A DNA stretch of 46,485 nucleotides from an uncultured Collinsella sp. (lineage in GTDB: Bacteria > Actinomycetota > Coriobacteriia > Coriobacteriales > Coriobacteriaceae). Positions 24,918 to 32,092 of the stretch are shown in pieces; the first letter of the stretch is position 1; each line of letters opens with the position of its first letter. The notes below the pieces were generated by a model that saw nothing but the letters and a program-made list of their open reading frames with translations, ran no database searches and was not told the origin of the DNA. The position numbers and the translations under genes are program-made. The DNA lies in assembly GCA_958407995.1 (NCBI GenBank), contig CATYJU010000014.1, forward strand, positions 1-46,485. Reading direction: 5' to 3'.

Positions 24918-25226
24918 ATGGCACTCCCTCAGCTTACCGATGAGCAGCGTAAGCAGGCTCTTGAGAAGGCTGCTGCCGCACGTCACGCCCGCGCTGAGCT
25001 TCGCGAGCAGATCAAGAAGGGCGAGAAGTCCCTCGAGTCCGTGCTCAACTCCGATGACCCCATCGCTTCCCGCATGAAGGTTTCCACCCTCATCGAGTCT
25101 CTTCCTGGTTATGGCAAGGCCAAGGCCGCCAAGATCATGGAGGAGCTTGGTATCTCCGCTACCCGTCGCGTCCAGGGCCTCGGCGTCCGTCAGCGCGAGC
25201 AGCTCCTCGAGCAGCTGACCAAATAA
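24918..25226 (+). CDS. mihF: Actinobacterial integration host factor (mIHF)
   Basis: A small DNA-bending nucleoid protein, unrelated in fold to IHF of E. coli, found in actinobacteria. The 102-residue product has a basic N-terminal helix (about 4-37, KAAAARHARAEL) and the helix-two-turn-helix DNA-binding part with LPGYGKAKAAKIMEELGI and RRVQGLG. The length matches the short form. ATG 24918 has TTGGAGG at 24906-24912; a TTG within that site is rejected. It is followed immediately by gmk, an order conserved across the class, and is a strong marker of the phylum. Confidence 0.95.
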   Translation: MALPQLTDEQRKQALEKAAAARHARAELREQIKKGEKSLESVLNSDDPIASRMKVSTLIESLPGYGKAKAAKIMEELGISATRRVQGLGVRQREQLLEQLTK

Positions 25227-25796
25227 GTGAGCGCTCAGGATTCCAAGCTCTTTGTGATTTCTGGACCGTCAGGCGCAGGGAAGGGTACGCTCGTCACTCG
25301 TGTGCGCGAGCGCCGCTCGAACCTGGGCCTGACGGTTTCGGCTACCACGCGAGCACCACGCAAAGGTGAGGTCGACGGCGTCAACTACTTTTTTCTGACG
25401 CGCGAGGAGTTCGACCGCCGCGTGGCAAACGGTGAGTTTGTTGAGTGGGCCGAGGTCCACGGTAACTGCTACGGCACGTTGGTGAGCGAGGTCACATCCA
25501 AGCTCGCCTCTGGCGCATCTCTGATTTTGGAGATCGATGTCCAGGGCGCCCTGCAGGTGAAGGAGCGTTTCCCCGAGGCCGTGCTGATCTTTATCAAGCC
25601 GCCTTCGCTTGAGGTGCTCCGCGAGCGTCTAGTCGGTCGCGGTACCGAGACGCCCGAGACGATTGAGCTGCGTATGGCAAACGCCGCCGATGAGCTTGCC
25701 CTTGCCGACCGCTACGACGACGTCGTGGTTAATGACGATCTCGACCGCGCGACCGATGAGCTCGTTCGCGTTCTCGATATGCATGAAAGGATCTGA
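25227..25796 (+). CDS. gmk: Guanylate kinase
   Basis: Gmk phosphorylates GMP to GDP. The 189-residue protein has the P-loop GPSGAGKG (13-20), the GMP-binding VSATTRAPRKGE (37-48) and the YFFLTREEF block of the NMP-binding domain. The length is standard. The GTG start follows the mihF stop without a gap, so the two are coupled. Confidence 0.97.
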   Translation: MSAQDSKLFVISGPSGAGKGTLVTRVRERRSNLGLTVSATTRAPRKGEVDGVNYFFLTREEFDRRVANGEFVEWAEVHGNCYGTLVSEVTSKLASGASLILEIDVQGALQVKERFPEAVLIFIKPPSLEVLRERLVGRGTETPETIELRMANAADELALADRYDDVVVNDDLDRATDELVRVLDMHERI

Positions 25797-25801
25797 GGTC
25801 C

Positions 25802-26083
25802 GTGTCCGTTGTAAAGCCTTGCATTGACGATCTTCTGGAGAAGACCGATCACAACCGCTTCCTGCTCGCTTCGCTTGCCTCCAAGCGCGCCTGCGATATC
25901 AATAGCATGCTGCGTGGCCAGCACAACCGCGTGCTTGCCGTCCAGGATGTCGATGACATCACCATCGGGCTTTCCGGTGCCGACACCATCTCGATGGCTA
26001 TGGACGAGATTGTCGACGGCGACATCTCTTACGACGAGGCCCGTTACGAGAAGGCGCTCGGCCACAAGGTTGCTGAAGCCTAA
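25802..26083 (+). CDS. rpoZ: DNA-directed RNA polymerase omega subunit
   Basis: Omega assists folding of the beta-prime subunit. The 93-residue product has the MxR-like core with NRFLLASLASKRACDIN, the usual position of the conserved A-x-x-RA-R-x-N motif. The GTG at 25802 has AAAGGATCTGAGG just upstream. In the standard gmk-rpoZ order; thiI starts directly after its stop. Confidence 0.93.
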   Translation: MSVVKPCIDDLLEKTDHNRFLLASLASKRACDINSMLRGQHNRVLAVQDVDDITIGLSGADTISMAMDEIVDGDISYDEARYEKALGHKVAEA

Positions 26084-27328
26084 ATGGCGGCTCGCGTCTG
26101 CCTGGTCCACTATCACGAGGTTGGACTGAAGGGTAAGAACCGCGCACATTTTGAGCATATCCTCATGGATAACATCAAGGCGGCCTTGGCCGCCTTTTCC
26201 GTGAATGCCGTGTCTCGAATTTCCGGTTATATCCTCGTGACCTTTAACGAGCATCAGGCCGACGAGGCGGCGCGTGTCATTCGCACCGTTCCCGGCGTTG
26301 CTCGTGTGTCTTTGGCGTATCACACCAATCGCGACCCTCAGGAGTACTGTGCCGCCGCCGTGAAGGCGCTGCGCGAGTTTGGTTCCTTCGATTCGTTTAA
26401 GGTGCACGCCAAGCGCTCCAATACCGATTATGAGCTCACCTCGATTGACATCAATCGTCAGGTGGGCGAGGTGCTGTGCGAGGCCTTCCCCGATAAAAAG
26501 GTTCAAATGCACGACCCCGATGCGATGGTGCACGTACTGGTGGTCCAGGGTAGCGTTTATGTGTACGCGCGCTCCGAGCGCGGCGTGGGCGGTCTGCCGG
26601 TGGGTTCTGCCGGCAAGGTCGTGACGCTGCTGTCGTCGGGTATTGATTCTCCGGTGGCAACCTGGATGCTCGCGCGTCGCGGCGCGGTGTGCGTGCCGGT
26701 ACATTTCTCAGGTCGTCCGCAGACGCCCGACACGAGCGAGTATTTGGTGCAGGACATCATCCGTGCGCTTGAGCCGGGTGTCCAGATCGGCCGCCTGTAC
26801 GTGGTGCCGTTTGGCGACTGCCAGCGTGAGATTTCGGTCACCTGTCCCAGCAACCTGCGCGTGATCATGTATCGCCGCATTATGTATTCGGTTGCCGAGC
26901 GCATTGCACACATCGAGGGCGCCAAGGCCATCGTGACGGGCGAATCGCTTGGACAGGTTGCCTCCCAAACGCTTGAGAATATCATGGCCGTTAACGAGGC
27001 CGTGAAGATTCCCGTGTTCCGTCCTCTCATCGGTTCGGACAAGCAGGAGATCATCGCGCGCGCCGAGGAGATTGGTACGTTCGATATCTCGACTGAGGAC
27101 GCTCCCGACTGCTGCACGCTGTTTATGCCGCGTCGTCCCGAGACGCACGCTAAACTCGATGCCGTGCATGAGGCCTGGGAGTTGTTCGATCACGAGGAGA
27201 TGATCGAGCGCCTACTCAAGCAGACTGAGTACATCGACTTCGAAAGCAACACGTATAAGGCCCCCAAGACCTTAAAACGCAAACATTCGGAGCTTGCTCC
27301 GCGTGAGATTTACCAAGATCACGAGTAA
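26084..27328 (+). CDS. thiI: tRNA 4-thiouridine synthase ThiI (no rhodanese domain)
   Basis: ThiI adenylates U8 of tRNA and transfers sulfur to give s4U, and in many species also serves thiamine synthesis. The 414-residue protein has an NFLD-THUMP region (about 1-170), and a PP-loop ATPase domain with LLSSGIDSPVA where the usual motif is SGGxDS. The conserved DCCTLFMPRRPETHA is near the C-terminus. It lacks the C-terminal rhodanese domain of E. coli ThiI, as in many Gram-positives, where a partner cysteine desulfurase supplies sulfur; no such gene is in the window. ATG 26084 directly follows rpoZ. Confidence 0.94.
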   Translation: MAARVCLVHYHEVGLKGKNRAHFEHILMDNIKAALAAFSVNAVSRISGYILVTFNEHQADEAARVIRTVPGVARVSLAYHTNRDPQEYCAAAVKALREFGSFDSFKVHAKRSNTDYELTSIDINRQVGEVLCEAFPDKKVQMHDPDAMVHVLVVQGSVYVYARSERGVGGLPVGSAGKVVTLLSSGIDSPVATWMLARRGAVCVPVHFSGRPQTPDTSEYLVQDIIRALEPGVQIGRLYVVPFGDCQREISVTCPSNLRVIMYRRIMYSVAERIAHIEGAKAIVTGESLGQVASQTLENIMAVNEAVKIPVFRPLIGSDKQEIIARAEEIGTFDISTEDAPDCCTLFMPRRPETHAKLDAVHEAWELFDHEEMIERLLKQTEYIDFESNTYKAPKTLKRKHSELAPREIYQDHE

Positions 27329-27338
27329 ATTTGTGCAT

Positions 27339-27371
27339 AGACCGACGATGCGCCTGCATCGTCGGTCTTTT
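27339..27371 (+). terminator. Intrinsic terminator after thiI
   Basis: AGACCGACGATGC (27339-27351) pairs perfectly, except for the last base, with GCATCGTCGGTCTT (27356-27369), followed by TT. It ends the mihF-gmk-rpoZ-thiI operon. Confidence 0.88.
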
Positions 27372-27396
27372 GCTATCTGGGCTTTTTGCGGCTAAG

Positions 27397-27484
27397 TGTT
27401 CATTTGCTGACGTGTGCCTGAATAAATGGACAGATTTGTGCAAGGTTTTGGTCGGTATTTGGTTTGACCGCTAAAACCGGTTTT
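27397..27484. promoter_or_regulatory. Two inverted repeats and a palindrome upstream of comEA
   Basis: TGTTCATTT (27397-27405) pairs with AAATGGACA (27424-27432) with one G-U. GGTTTT...CGGT (27444-27456) pairs with ACCG...AAAACC (27467-27478). The right arm continues into the perfect 12-bp palindrome AAAACCGGTTTT (27473-27484). No gene lies between the thiI terminator and comEA, and no -35/-10 pair stands out. The repeats may be operators or a genome-wide repeat. Confidence 0.45.
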
Positions 27485-27541
27485 GGAGCGTGGCTGTTGC
27501 AGGGCTTTTTTCCTGACACGATGGTGTTGGGAGGTTTTGCT

Positions 27542-28255
27542 ATGGCGCAGCGCGAACAACACGAACGGGTCAAAAAGATGGACCGCTGGGCGGACAAGCT
27601 GCTCGGTCACAAGGCAGTGGTGATGGCGATACTGGTCGTCATTGCGATGGCGAGCGGCTTGGCGATGGCGAACCTTGGCGGCGGTACTGGCGGCGTGTCG
27701 TTTGAGCGCACTGATGGTTCGGGCTCGTTAGTGGAGCCGGGATCCGGCGATGCCTCGAGCGGAAAGACATCCGAAGGCTCTTCGTCTAAGGCGTCTGCCG
27801 CGGCAGAGGTTTATGTCGATGTTGATGGTGCCGTTGTGTCGCCCGGTGTATATCGCGTCAAGGACGGCGCGCGGGTGGCTCAGGCGATAGATGCCGCCGG
27901 CGGGCTGGCGCCCGAGGCAGACGTTACGGGGCTCAATCGGGCATCCAAGGTCGTCGATGGGCAGAAGATTCACGTTCCAACGGTGGGGGAGCAGCAGGCG
28001 TCCATTGCGGAAGCCGGTGTTGATGGTGGGGCTTCCGCATCATTGGGCGTGAGTGGCGCAACGGGCCTAGTCAACATCAATACGGCAAGCGCGGCAGAGC
28101 TGCAGACGCTCTCGGGCATCGGTCCCTCCATGGCACAGTCGATTATCGATGAGCGTACAAAGAACGGTGCTTTTGCCTCGGTTGACGATCTGATGCGTGT
28201 GTCGGGAATCGGCGAGAAGAAGCTTGCCAAAATCAAAGATTGCATCTGCGTATGA
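27542..28255 (+). CDS. comEA: Competence protein ComEA (SLBB plus helix-hairpin-helix)
   Basis: ComEA is the membrane-anchored receptor for DNA in natural transformation. The 237-residue protein has a short basic N-terminus, one membrane helix at about 24-44 (AVVMAILVVIAMASGLAMAN), a Ser/Gly-rich linker, an SLBB domain (88-147) and a ComEA-type double helix-hairpin-helix DNA-binding domain (176-237) with NINTASAAELQTLSGIG and VSGIGEKK. ATG 27542 has GGGAGG about seven bases upstream. The stop overlaps the comEC start (ATGA). Confidence 0.94.
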   Translation: MAQREQHERVKKMDRWADKLLGHKAVVMAILVVIAMASGLAMANLGGGTGGVSFERTDGSGSLVEPGSGDASSGKTSEGSSSKASAAAEVYVDVDGAVVSPGVYRVKDGARVAQAIDAAGGLAPEADVTGLNRASKVVDGQKIHVPTVGEQQASIAEAGVDGGASASLGVSGATGLVNINTASAAELQTLSGIGPSMAQSIIDERTKNGAFASVDDLMRVSGIGEKKLAKIKDCICV

Positions 28256-30555
28256 GTGCGACCGAGCGCGAACATGTGATGCCTCCGCGGCCCCTGATGC
28301 CGTGGACGATGGCCCTGTGTGCCGGCATGTGCATGAGCTGCGCCTTGGTGCTCAACGTGGCCGCTGATGCGCTGCTGAGGGAGCAGGCGCCGGCGGTCGG
28401 GCTGCTATGGGCCATTCCCGTTGCGGCGGCGGTATTCGTTGTGCTGGCTCAATCTTGTGCGCGGCTTGCCCCTTGGAAGCGGTGGCTGTATGCCGCGTCC
28501 GTCGGTCTCGTGGCGGGAGCGGTCGTCTCGGCGTGGTGGGCTGCGGGCGCGCTCAACGCCTCGAAGGCGCTCGACGGTCGAGCGGCAAGCAGCCTTGAGT
28601 TTGTCGTGCAGGGTGATCCATCCATAAACGACGACGTGTATTCCTATACCTGCGAGGCACGCGCGGACGGTAAGAACTTGGCAACGGTTCGCCTATCGTG
28701 TGACCGCGAGCTCAAGGTCGGGGCGCACGCGCGTGTTATCGGTCGCGTTTCACGTTTTGAGAACGATGCGTATGGACGATCGCGCGTGCTCCGAGGCGAG
28801 GTACGTAAGGTTAAAGTCGTTCGGATTTTGTCGGTCGATGAGGACTCTCCGGGGCCGCTTCTTCGGATGCGAAATGGGCTGCTTGCGTCCATCGCGCCTG
28901 CGACCGACCCGGCGCGTGCACTCATAGCCGGTGTCGCCTGCGGTCGTTCGGCCGAGCTGCGCGCCCAGCCGGCGGGCGACTGGTTTTCGGTGACGGGAAC
29001 GGCGCATCTTATCGCCGTCTCGGGCAGCCATTTGGCTATCGTGGGGTTTGTAATCGAGGGTGTATTGCAAAAGACTCGGTGCTCACGTGGTCTTCAGCGG
29101 GCGATATTGGCGATAACGCTTGTGGGCTACGTTGCCTTTACGGGCGCGTCTCCCTCGGCCGTGCGCGCGTGCTGCATGGTGTTCGCGACGCTTGTCGTAA
29201 ACGGCGCGGGGCGTCGCCGGCACGGACTTTCGGCACTCTTCGTAACCATGTCCATCTTTGTGCTGCTGCGGCCGACGGTTCTGTTCGAGATGGGCTTTCA
29301 GCTTTCATGTGCCAGCGTCTTAGCCATTCTGTGCTTTTGCCCCTATGCGACCTACGCTTTGGGTGAGCTTAGTGTTCCGTCGGGCGTTGCCGGCATGCTT
29401 TCCGTCACGCTGTGCTCGCAACTGGCGACACTTCCCATTACCATTCCTGCCTTCGGTACGTTCTCGCTCATTGCTCCGCTGGCAAATGCGGTCCTCGGTC
29501 CGGTGGTGAGCGTACTGCTCGTCGTGTCGATCGTGCTGGTTCCCTTTTCGCTCGTGGCGCCGTTGCGGACTTGGGCGCTCGTTGTGCCCATGATTGCCGC
29601 CCGTTGCGCGCTGTTCTTTGAGCAGCTGTTTGCCGCCGTGCCGGGTGCATCCGTGAGCGTGCCGCCCGATAGCATGTGGATTTACCTAGTGCCGTGTTTG
29701 CTGGCGGTTCTGCTGGTCTGGTGGCCGCGTCCCCGTGCACGTCCTATGGCGGTGGGGCTTGCATGCCTGGTGCTCTTGGCTGCGATTCCGTACGCCTACT
29801 GGGATCGATTCGCTCCGCCTTCGGTGACGGTGCTCGATGTGGGCCAGGCCGATGCGATTCTTATTCGCCAGGGCGGCGCAGTGGCGCTCGTCGACTGCGG
29901 GCTCGACGAGCGCGTGGTGGCGGCGTTGGTTCGCAATAACGTGCACCATATCGATGCCGTCTTTGTGACGCATTGGGATGAGGACCACTGGGGTGGTCTG
30001 CCTGCCGTGCTCGAACAGTTTTCGGTCGGAACGATTGCCGTGGCGGCGGATGCGCTGGATGATGCTCCTGTCGAGGTATTGAACCGACCTGGCGTGGAGT
30101 ATCGGCAGGTGTGCCGTGGGGATACGGTCGACATCGGCTCTTTTTGCGCCCGCGTGGTGTGGCCATTCGAGTCCGTGGATGGCGAGGGAAATGAGGACTC
30201 ACTTGTCCTGTTGCTCTCTTATGTTCAGGAAGGCAAGGGCCTGCGCATACTCCTCACCGGTGATGCCGAGCTTGACCAAGAACGGGAATTCGTGCAGGAA
30301 GTGGGGGATATCGATGTCCTTAAACTTGGGCATCACGGCTCTAAGGTTTCAGTTGATGGTGAGTTGCTGGACGTCCTGAAGCCCGAGCTTTCCCTCGCGA
30401 GCGCGGGCGAGGGGAATCGATACGGCCATCCGTCCGATGCCTGCATCGATGCCGTTAAGGAAGCGGGCGGCGTGTTCGCGTGCACCATCGAACACGGAGA
30501 CATTACCGTCACGCCGACTGCGAATGGCTTTGCGATGCGATGCCAGCGACCGTGA
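28252..30555 (+). CDS. comEC: DNA internalization channel ComEC/Rec2
   Basis: ComEC is the membrane channel that moves single-stranded DNA into the cytoplasm. The 767-residue protein has several N-terminal membrane helices, then the DUF4131 region, the Competence domain with HLIAVSGSHLAIVGF, and more membrane helices. A C-terminal metallo-beta-lactamase domain begins near 520 with LDVGQADAILI and the HWDEDHWGG metal motif. That last domain is the putative nuclease. It is coupled to comEA by an ATGA overlap. The gene is intact and its presence together with dprA, comM and comEA argues for real or recent competence. Confidence 0.95.
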   Translation: MSATEREHVMPPRPLMPWTMALCAGMCMSCALVLNVAADALLREQAPAVGLLWAIPVAAAVFVVLAQSCARLAPWKRWLYAASVGLVAGAVVSAWWAAGALNASKALDGRAASSLEFVVQGDPSINDDVYSYTCEARADGKNLATVRLSCDRELKVGAHARVIGRVSRFENDAYGRSRVLRGEVRKVKVVRILSVDEDSPGPLLRMRNGLLASIAPATDPARALIAGVACGRSAELRAQPAGDWFSVTGTAHLIAVSGSHLAIVGFVIEGVLQKTRCSRGLQRAILAITLVGYVAFTGASPSAVRACCMVFATLVVNGAGRRRHGLSALFVTMSIFVLLRPTVLFEMGFQLSCASVLAILCFCPYATYALGELSVPSGVAGMLSVTLCSQLATLPITIPAFGTFSLIAPLANAVLGPVVSVLLVVSIVLVPFSLVAPLRTWALVVPMIAARCALFFEQLFAAVPGASVSVPPDSMWIYLVPCLLAVLLVWWPRPRARPMAVGLACLVLLAAIPYAYWDRFAPPSVTVLDVGQADAILIRQGGAVALVDCGLDERVVAALVRNNVHHIDAVFVTHWDEDHWGGLPAVLEQFSVGTIAVAADALDDAPVEVLNRPGVEYRQVCRGDTVDIGSFCARVVWPFESVDGEGNEDSLVLLLSYVQEGKGLRILLTGDAELDQEREFVQEVGDIDVLKLGHHGSKVSVDGELLDVLKPELSLASAGEGNRYGHPSDACIDAVKEAGGVFACTIEHGDITVTPTANGFAMRCQRP

Positions 30556-30563
30556 CGACGTCG

Positions 30564-30593
30564 TTGGCGTGTGGTGGGCCCCTGGGCTAGAAT
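30564..30593 (+). promoter_or_regulatory. Promoter of holA
   Basis: TTGGCG (30564-30569), an 18-base spacer, TAGAAT (30588-30593), about 40 bases before the holA start. The -10 matches the dnaJ-like gene's candidate. Confidence 0.5.
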
Positions 30594-30633
30594 GGCACGG
30601 AACGAATACGAAGGCCTGCGGGAGGGGAGCGCA

Positions 30634-31596
30634 ATGTCCGAAACCGGTCTGCTGCCGGCATATCTGATTGTCGGTACCGACGGAGTCAAGCGCGATCACG
30701 CCGTCTCGCGTATGAAAGCGCGTCTGGAAAAGTCGGGTATGGTTGAGTTCAACCTCGACGAGCGCGACATGACCAAGGACCCCGATATCGAGTCCATTAT
30801 CGGATCGCTTAACACCTTTCCGATGGGCAGCGAGTTTCGCCTGGTAATCCTTGACGGCTGCTCAAAGCTCGCCAAGGCGGTCTCGGAGCCGCTCGTCGAG
30901 TATCTGGCGAGTCCCAGCCCCACAACGGTCTGCCTCATCATCGCCGACTCGCTTGCCAAGAACACGCGCCTGTATAAGGCGATCGCCAAGATCGACAAGA
31001 AGGCTGTGATCGATTGCTCCGGCACCAAGCGCTGGGAGCTACCGCGCCGCGTGCAGCAGATGGCGACGCAGCACGGCAAGTCGATCTCGACGGCGGCCGC
31101 CGAGGAGCTCGTCTCGCGTTCGGGTGAAAACACTCGCATGCTCGATAACGACTTGGCTAAGCTTGCTCAGATGGTCGAGGCGCCCCAGATTGAGCTTGCC
31201 GATGTGGAGCGCTGGATTGTGCGCACTGCCGAGGTTCAACCCTGGGACTTTCTCAATGCGGTCTCGGCCCGTGACATGCGACGCTCGCTCGAGCTTTTCA
31301 ATCTATTGCCCGCTAAGAGCTACGTGTGGACTTATACATTGCTGTGCGGCCGCATCCGCGAGCTGATCGTCGCCAAGGCGCTCGATGCGCGCGGTCAGGG
31401 TCGTGAGCTGGCCGCAACACTTAAGCTCCAGTCCTGGCAGGTCAAGAATCACCTGACCTGGGCACGTCGCTTTTCGATGGCAGAGCTCGTTGCCGCGCTC
31501 GAGGGCGCGGTCGATGTGGAGCTCGCACTGAAGGGTTCGGCCGATTCTCAGACCGCGCTTTTGCTCTGGATTACGAACATCTTGAGAAAATCGTGA
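30634..31596 (+). CDS. holA: DNA polymerase III, delta subunit
   Basis: HolA opens the sliding clamp within the clamp loader. The 320-residue protein has the family shape: an N-terminal AAA-like domain without a working P-loop (YLIVGTDGVKRDHAV) and the SxxLxNDLxKL-like segment MLDNDLAKLAQMV, then a C-terminal collar domain ending in LLLWITNILRKS. HolA sequences diverge widely, so the assignment rests on length, the pattern and the neighbourhood: holA followed by rpsT is a very common order. ATG 30634 follows GGGAGGGGAG. Confidence 0.9.
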   Translation: MSETGLLPAYLIVGTDGVKRDHAVSRMKARLEKSGMVEFNLDERDMTKDPDIESIIGSLNTFPMGSEFRLVILDGCSKLAKAVSEPLVEYLASPSPTTVCLIIADSLAKNTRLYKAIAKIDKKAVIDCSGTKRWELPRRVQQMATQHGKSISTAAAEELVSRSGENTRMLDNDLAKLAQMVEAPQIELADVERWIVRTAEVQPWDFLNAVSARDMRRSLELFNLLPAKSYVWTYTLLCGRIRELIVAKALDARGQGRELAATLKLQSWQVKNHLTWARRFSMAELVAALEGAVDVELALKGSADSQTALLLWITNILRKS

Positions 31597-31645
31597 TGAT
31601 ACCTGCCTATTTGACAAATTCGTTCTATCCCTTTGAGGGGGAGCG

Positions 31646-31654
31646 TGCTATAGT
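31646..31654 (+). promoter_or_regulatory. Candidate extended -10 promoter of rpsT
   Basis: TGCTATAGT, with the hexamer at 31649-31654. The same nine bases precede rpmB. It produces a leader of about 70 bases. Confidence 0.45.
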
Positions 31655-31659
31655 AGGCG

Positions 31660-31707
31660 CTTGCATGACCTCACCGTGTCTCAGAGGTGTCATACATTTT
31701 TTGCAAG
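31660..31707 (+). promoter_or_regulatory. Structured rpsT leader
   Basis: CTTGCA (31660-31665) pairs with TGCAAG (31702-31707), enclosing a second stem, TGACCTC (31666-31672) with GAGGTGTCA (31684-31692, one extra G). TTTTTT follows the inner stem and is partly inside the outer one, so the inner stem with the T-run could act as a weak terminator. The ribosome-binding site GAAAGGA is seven bases further on. Confidence 0.45.
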
Positions 31708-31729
31708 GAACTCGAAAGGAACTCCAGAA

Positions 31730-31996
31730 GTGGCAAACATCAAGTCTCAGAAGAAGCGTATCCGCACCAATGAGGCAGCTCGCATGCGTAACAAGGCTGT
31801 CAAGTCCGAGCTCAAGACGCTGACCAAGCACGTCCAGTCCGCCGTCGCCGAGGGCGACGCCGAGAAGGCCCAGGCTGCCCTCAAGACCGTCACCAAGCGT
31901 CTCGACATGGCTGCCGCCAAGCATGTTATCCACAAGAACCAGGCTTCCAACCGCAAGTCCGGTCTTGCCAAGCTCGTGAACAGCATCAACGCCTAA
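31730..31996 (+). CDS. rpsT: 30S ribosomal protein S20
   Basis: S20 binds 16S rRNA in the 30S body early in assembly. The 88-residue lysine-rich helical protein begins MANIKSQKKRIRTNEAARMR and ends HKNQASNRKSGLAKLVNSINA, the usual S20 ends. GTG 31730 is the start, with GAAAGGA nine bases upstream. A longer in-frame reading from 31661 covers the leader and is rejected. It ends at the terminator at 32033. Confidence 0.97.
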   Translation: MANIKSQKKRIRTNEAARMRNKAVKSELKTLTKHVQSAVAEGDAEKAQAALKTVTKRLDMAAAKHVIHKNQASNRKSGLAKLVNSINA

Positions 31997-32032
31997 GTTG
32001 TAAATTTCACACCACACAGATTACGCGCATAA

Positions 32033-32067
32033 ATGGAGCCTGTTTTATGGAACAGGCTCCATTTTTT
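32033..32067 (+). terminator. Intrinsic terminator after rpsT
   Basis: ATGGAGCCTGTT (32033-32044) pairs perfectly with AACAGGCTCCAT (32051-32062), followed by TTTTTT (to 32067). It is close to the lepA start, so lepA must have its own promoter just after it. Confidence 0.92.
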
Positions 32068-32079
32068 GTACCGCTCGGG

Positions 32080-32085
32080 TAAGAT
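32080..32085 (+). promoter_or_regulatory. Candidate -10 of lepA, leaderless
   Basis: TAAGAT at 32080-32085, preceded by CCGCTCGGG. Transcription would start about at the lepA ATG (32093). There is no -35. The same CCGCTCGGGTA occurs before the J-protein gene at 36190-36200. Confidence 0.35.
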
Positions 32086-32092
32086 AGTCCGC

